Assembly (NCBI GenBank): GCA_023227695.1
Contig: JALNVE010000133.1
Span: 1-8,559 of the forward strand
DNA: 8,559 nt
Reading direction: 5' to 3'
Source of the DNA: Paludibacteraceae bacterium
GTDB taxonomy: Bacteria > Bacteroidota > Bacteroidia > Bacteroidales > Paludibacteraceae
Below are positions 6,078 to 8,559 of the stretch, piece by piece. Each line of letters opens with the position of its first letter. Positions within the stretch are counted from its first letter, which is position 1. The notes beneath the pieces are model-generated. The model was not told where the DNA came from, made no database searches, and was given only the letters and a program-made list of their open reading frames with translations. A program made the translations under genes and the position numbers.

Positions 6078-6919
6078 TGCGTTTTAAAAAAGTTTATATA
6101 GAGATTACGAACGTTTGTAATTTCTCTTGCAGCTTTTGTTTCAAGTCGAAACGAGCAAAAAGATTTATATCGCCGGAAGCTTTTTCGGCGATACTTTTTT
6201 CTATAAAGCCCTATACGGATTACATTTATCTTCATGTGTTGGGAGAACCTCTGCTTCATCCTGATTTTGAACAATTGGTGTCTATGGCTCATGATAGGGG
6301 GTTCCAAGTGAATCTCACTACCAACGGTTCTTTTATACTAAAGCGGTTGGATTATCTATTGAGGGCACCCATCCGTCAGTTTAACATATCACTTCACGAT
6401 GCAGAGGAGAATATAAAACCGGAGGCTTTGCCTGAATATCTATCAGCCGTTTTCTCTTTTGTAAAACAAAAATCATTGGATAGTTATATGTCCATGCGTC
6501 TGTGGAATCGAGGAACCGAAATCTCATCGGAGTTCAACCGCGAATGTTTGGATGCCTTGAATAAGGAGTTTGGAACCCAGATAGATGCATCTCAACTTTC
6601 TGAGCATAACATTAAATTGATGCCTCATGTTTTTCTGCAGAATGCAGCTCGTTTTTCGTGGCCTGGTGTGGAGAAATTAGGTGTAGAGCAACGCTCTTGT
6701 TATGCGTTGGACACGCATGTCGCTATTTTGGTCGATGGAACAGTTGTTCCGTGCTGCTTGGATGCAGATGCTGCCATGCCGTTGGGAAATGTTTTACTAG
6801 AAGATTTTGGTCGAATAATAGAGAGTGAACGGGCAAAAAAAATACTGGAAGGTTTTCGAAACAATCAGATTGTAGAGCCGATTTGTAGAGATTGTGGGTT
6901 CAAAATAGGAGGCATCTAA
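6077..6919 (+). CDS. Radical SAM protein with SPASM-like C-terminal cysteines
   Basis: The 280-aa cytoplasmic enzyme has the radical SAM cluster motif CNFSCSFC (Cys14, Cys18, Cys21) right after a KVYIEITN strand. LHVLGEPLLHPDF (about 52-64) corresponds to the GGEP-type SAM-binding region, and VNLTTNGSF to the following strand. The C-terminal part has Cys208, then VDGTVVPCCLDADAAMPLGN (Cys226, Cys227) and CRDC (Cys270, Cys273). This is the layout of a SPASM or shortened twitch domain that binds an auxiliary iron-sulphur cluster. The substrate is unknown. SPASM enzymes often modify peptides or proteins, but stand-alone members are common in anaerobes with no known substrate. The start codon shares its A with the TAA of the preceding barrel gene, which points to translational coupling. 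No separate small precursor-peptide gene is visible nearby. The stop codon lies in the loop of the terminator hairpin. Confidence 0.88.
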   Translation: MRFKKVYIEITNVCNFSCSFCFKSKRAKRFISPEAFSAILFSIKPYTDYIYLHVLGEPLLHPDFEQLVSMAHDRGFQVNLTTNGSFILKRLDYLLRAPIRQFNISLHDAEENIKPEALPEYLSAVFSFVKQKSLDSYMSMRLWNRGTEISSEFNRECLDALNKEFGTQIDASQLSEHNIKLMPHVFLQNAARFSWPGVEKLGVEQRSCYALDTHVAILVDGTVVPCCLDADAAMPLGNVLLEDFGRIIESERAKKILEGFRNNQIVEPICRDCGFKIGGI

Positions 6920-6933
6920 ATGGTGCCTTTTTT
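6910..6933 (+). terminator. Terminator folded around the radical SAM stop codon
   Basis: AGGCATC (6910-6916) pairs with GGTGCCT (6922-6928), one T-G wobble, around a TAAAT loop whose first three bases are the stop codon (6917-6919). A T-run continues to 6933. It closes the barrel/radical SAM operon with almost no 3' untranslated sequence. Confidence 0.75.
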
Positions 6934-6976
6934 GTTCTCTTGTTTTTTTATTCATCTAGGATAATAAAAAAATGAT

Positions 6977-6984
6977 TATCTTTG
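6977..6984 (+). promoter_or_regulatory. -7 box of the first tandem barrel gene
   Basis: TATCTTTG is a perfect TAnnTTTG box 28 bp before the ATG at 7013, directly after the preceding terminator. No good TTTG lies 18-21 nt upstream, so the -33 half is degenerate and may need an activator. Confidence 0.55.
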
Positions 6985-7012
6985 TGCTCGAAATTAAAAA
7001 TACAAATTAGAG

Positions 7013-7591
7013 ATGAAAAAGGTATTATTTTTATTGATTTCCGTATTTGCTTTTGCAACAGCAAATGCAGCTAGTAGCGGTATTGAAACAGCACAGAAAG
7101 GTGATTTCAATCTTGGATTGATGATTGGTATTCCTCCGGTAGGAGATCATTGGGATGCTGATATACCTATGGTTTCATTGGATGGGTCATGGGTTATTAG
7201 TTCTGGTTTTATTAATACAAGCAAATTTGGTCAGAATGGAGCTATTGATTTAGGTTTCTATTATGGAACTTGTTTGTATAGCTTTGATTGGAACAATGGA
7301 CATCAAAAGGGTACAAATGGTTTGTGGCAAAACGCACTTTTGTTCCGTTCTGGATTTCATTTCCAATTCCTTAAAAATTTGGATACTTATGCAGGTGCAG
7401 GTGTTGGTGTAAATATCTGGTCTCCAACTCAAGATTCAGATTGGAAAACTGATTCAAAGGGCGCATTTAGCTTGTATACTGGTGCAAAATACTATTTCTC
7501 AGATATGTTTGGTGTTAAGTTAGAATTTGCTCATGATTTCAATGAGGACAACTTGCCTGTACTTTCTGCTGGTATAGCATTAAAGTTCTAG
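7013..7591 (+). CDS. Outer-membrane beta-barrel protein (tandem paralogue 1)
   Basis: The 192-aa precursor has a signal peptide (MKKVLFLLISVFAFATANA, cleavage near residues 19-20) and ends in SAGIALKF, a terminal Phe strand typical of outer-membrane barrels. The mature part reads as eight or so short amphipathic strands with Gly/aromatic alternation, including KGDFNLGLMIGIPP, GAIDLGFYYGTCLYSF, QNALLFRSGFHFQFLKNLDTYAGAGVGVN and FSLYTGAKYYFSDMFGVKLEF. It is clearly a paralogue of the next gene. Both share QKG near the mature N-terminus, SGF, a KYYF/RYYF-x2-FGVK-x-EF block and a closing xGI-x-LKF. A porin-like or structural envelope role is likely, but cargo and partners are unknown. It has its own promoter and hairpin terminator, so it appears to be a single-gene unit. 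Confidence 0.82.
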   Translation: MKKVLFLLISVFAFATANAASSGIETAQKGDFNLGLMIGIPPVGDHWDADIPMVSLDGSWVISSGFINTSKFGQNGAIDLGFYYGTCLYSFDWNNGHQKGTNGLWQNALLFRSGFHFQFLKNLDTYAGAGVGVNIWSPTQDSDWKTDSKGAFSLYTGAKYYFSDMFGVKLEFAHDFNEDNLPVLSAGIALKF

Positions 7592-7607
7592 TACACAATA
7601 AATATTT

Positions 7608-7654
7608 AAAACAAAAATGAGAATCCTCAATCTGTGGATTCTCATTTTTGTTTG
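7608..7654 (+). terminator. Hairpin terminator between the tandem barrel genes
   Basis: A perfect 18-bp stem runs from 7609-7626 to 7636-7653 with a 9-nt loop (TCAATCTGT). The left arm is A-rich and the right arm T-rich at its outer end, so TTTTTGTTT serves as the U-tract. The mirrored form could also work on the minus strand. Confidence 0.85.
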
Positions 7655-7690
7655 TGTGTAAAAAAGGTCTATTATTAAAGGTTTTGGCAT

Positions 7691-7698
7691 TATACTTG
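7691..7698 (+). promoter_or_regulatory. Possible -7 box of the second tandem barrel gene
   Basis: TATACTTG differs from TAnnTTTG at one position and lies 31 bp before the ATG at 7730, downstream of the preceding terminator. There is no TTTG at the expected -33 distance. A weak or activated promoter, or some read-through, would be needed. Confidence 0.3.
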
Positions 7699-7729
7699 TT
7701 ATGTTGAGGCTGAGTGATTATACATAGTT

Positions 7730-8380
7730 ATGAATAAGGTTTTATTTTTTATTTTTTTATTCCTTTTTACAACGTTGGGAGAGGCTTTCGCACAGCAGGA
7801 AACGTTTCAAAAAGGTAGTATGGTGATGGATTTGTCCATCGGAACTCCAACATCTTCAGGAGCTCAGAATCGAAATGTGATTGTACCACCCGTTACAATG
7901 ACCCTTGATTTCGGAGGACCAAGTGGTTTTTTACACAAAAAATCCAAATCGAAGAAAGGTGGCAAAGGTGGCAAGGGAGCTTTTGGTTTTGGTGCTGTTT
8001 TTAGCTTCTATGAAGATGATTGTTGGGGTTGGGATGACGGTCATTATTATGATGGCTATTACGATTATTACGGTTGGTATGATGCCAATGTTTATAATGC
8101 AGTAGCTGCTTTCAGATTTTCATTCCATTATGAACCAGTAAAACATATGGATGTCTATTTCGGATTGTTGACAGGTGGTCGTTTCCGAATATGGGATTAT
8201 AACGAAGAGTATTATCCGCATCAAGGCGATGATCCTAAGGGTCATACATTCTCTTTTGGTCCGTTTACAGGCATGAGATACTATTTCGGAAAAGTATTTG
8301 GTGTAAAAGCAGAGTTTTCTATTGATACGGGTTCTGGACTTCCGAATGCTTCGACAGGTATTGTTCTGAAATTCAAATAA
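7730..8380 (+). CDS. Outer-membrane beta-barrel protein (tandem paralogue 2) with Lys/Gly- and Tyr-rich insertions
   Basis: The 216-aa precursor has a strongly hydrophobic signal peptide with cleavage motif AFA before QQET near residue 21. Its framework matches paralogue 1: FQKGSMVMDLSIGTP, GAFGFGAVFSFYE, AAFRFSFHYEPVKHMDVYFGLLTGG, TGMRYYFGKVFGVKAEF and ASTGIVLKFK. Two insertions set it apart. Residues 69-83 (HKKSKSKKGGKGGKG) hold seven lysines. Residues 106-122 hold eight tyrosines among Asp, Gly and Trp (core YYDGYYDYYGWYD). In a barrel these would be loops or turns. The protein ends in Lys after the usual terminal Phe. Its role is unknown; binding of metal, polyanion or glycan by these loops is only a possibility. 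The TAA is followed by a strong terminator. Confidence 0.82.
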   Translation: MNKVLFFIFLFLFTTLGEAFAQQETFQKGSMVMDLSIGTPTSSGAQNRNVIVPPVTMTLDFGGPSGFLHKKSKSKKGGKGGKGAFGFGAVFSFYEDDCWGWDDGHYYDGYYDYYGWYDANVYNAVAAFRFSFHYEPVKHMDVYFGLLTGGRFRIWDYNEEYYPHQGDDPKGHTFSFGPFTGMRYYFGKVFGVKAEFSIDTGSGLPNASTGIVLKFK

Positions 8381-8396
8381 AAAATGAGTTATAATA

Positions 8397-8432
8397 GGGA
8401 GACTTGAATCATTGATTCAGGTCTCTTTTTTT
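8397..8432 (+). terminator. Terminator of the second tandem barrel gene
   Basis: GGAGACTTGAATC (8398-8410) pairs with GATTCAGGTCTCT (8414-8426), with two G-T wobbles, around an ATT loop, then T's to 8432. It is 17 bp after the stop codon. Confidence 0.88.
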
Positions 8433-8492
8433 ATGCTATTATCAAGTCCTAAATAAGCGTTACAGGTTTTATTGGACAAACATACTATGATT

Positions 8493-8536
8493 TATCCATT
8501 CCAGCAAGCTAGCTTGCTGGAATGGATATTTTTTTT
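8493..8536 (+). terminator. Perfect 36-nt palindrome with T-run, orphan terminator-like hairpin
   Basis: Positions 8493-8528 are an exact palindrome (18-bp arms, centre GCTAGC; outer end TATCCATTCC), followed by eight T's (8529-8536). It has the form of a very strong plus-strand terminator, but the previous gene already has one about 60 bp upstream and there is no gene between. On the minus strand, TATGTTTG (8484-8477) is a perfect -7 box with CTTG (8508-8505) 20 nt upstream inside the palindrome, so it could instead be an operator for a leftward promoter. Confidence 0.6.
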
Positions 8537-8559
8537 GATTTGTATTTTTTTATTTTGAC

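Noticed and set aside
7905..8105. Plus-strand 66-codon overlapping frame inside the second tandem barrel gene
   Set aside because: It is an alternate frame of the Lys/Gly- and Tyr-rich segment, with a Met/Ile-rich product that looks like a shadow.
1..8559. Insertion sequence, prophage, CRISPR array, tRNA or rRNA
   Set aside because: No transposase, integrase, regularly spaced repeats or tRNA/rRNA-like sequence was seen on either strand; the hairpins are mostly explained as terminators.

Overview
The window looks like a chromosomal stretch from a member of the Bacteroidales (Bacteroides/Prevotella/Parabacteroides-like; genus not resolvable by eye). The DNA is AT-rich. Shine-Dalgarno motifs are mostly absent. 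Several genes are preceded by the Bacteroidetes promoter form TTTG-N18-20-TAnnTTTG, with textbook -7 boxes TATTTTTG, TATCTTTG and TATCTTTG. The protein content is also typical: a DUF3078-like protein, PorT-type outer-membrane beta-barrels, an NdpA-type nucleoid protein and a Crp/Fnr regulator without obvious cAMP-binding residues.

Layout. (1) Left edge, minus strand: a 187-aa helical protein of unknown function with its own promoter. Just beyond its stop, coding-like sequence in another frame runs off the window edge and is split by an in-frame TAG. (2) 973-3947, plus strand: a secreted DUF3078-like barrel protein, a HAD-superfamily phosphatase/phosphomutase and a nucleoid-associated NA37 protein. 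They are closely spaced behind one clear promoter and end at a strong terminator, so they are probably one transcription unit. (3) 3948-4588: a 641-bp AT-rich gap holding that terminator, an imperfect 59-nt hairpin directly behind a -7-like box, and a doubtful 35-codon ORF. (4) 4589-5215: a Crp/Fnr-family regulator with its own terminator. (5) 5439-6919: a strong promoter with a leader of about 100 nt, then an outer-membrane beta-barrel gene whose stop codon overlaps by one base the start of a radical SAM/SPASM-like gene. That gene ends in a terminator folded around its own stop codon. (6) 7013-8380: two tandem, diverged outer-membrane beta-barrel paralogues, each followed by a hairpin. The second has a Lys/Gly-rich and a Tyr-rich insertion. 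(7) Right edge: a perfect 36-nt palindrome followed by eight T's, about 60 bp beyond the previous terminator, with no gene between.

How it fits together. Four of the eight full-length genes encode exported proteins predicted to be outer-membrane barrels. The regulator just upstream of the barrel/radical SAM pair could control envelope genes, but nothing in the sequence proves it. No mobile element, CRISPR array, tRNA or rRNA was seen. No clearly new system is evident. The points most worth a second look are the barrel/radical SAM coupling, the paralogue with odd charged and Tyr-rich loops, the broken frame at the left edge, and the two unexplained structured intergenic elements.
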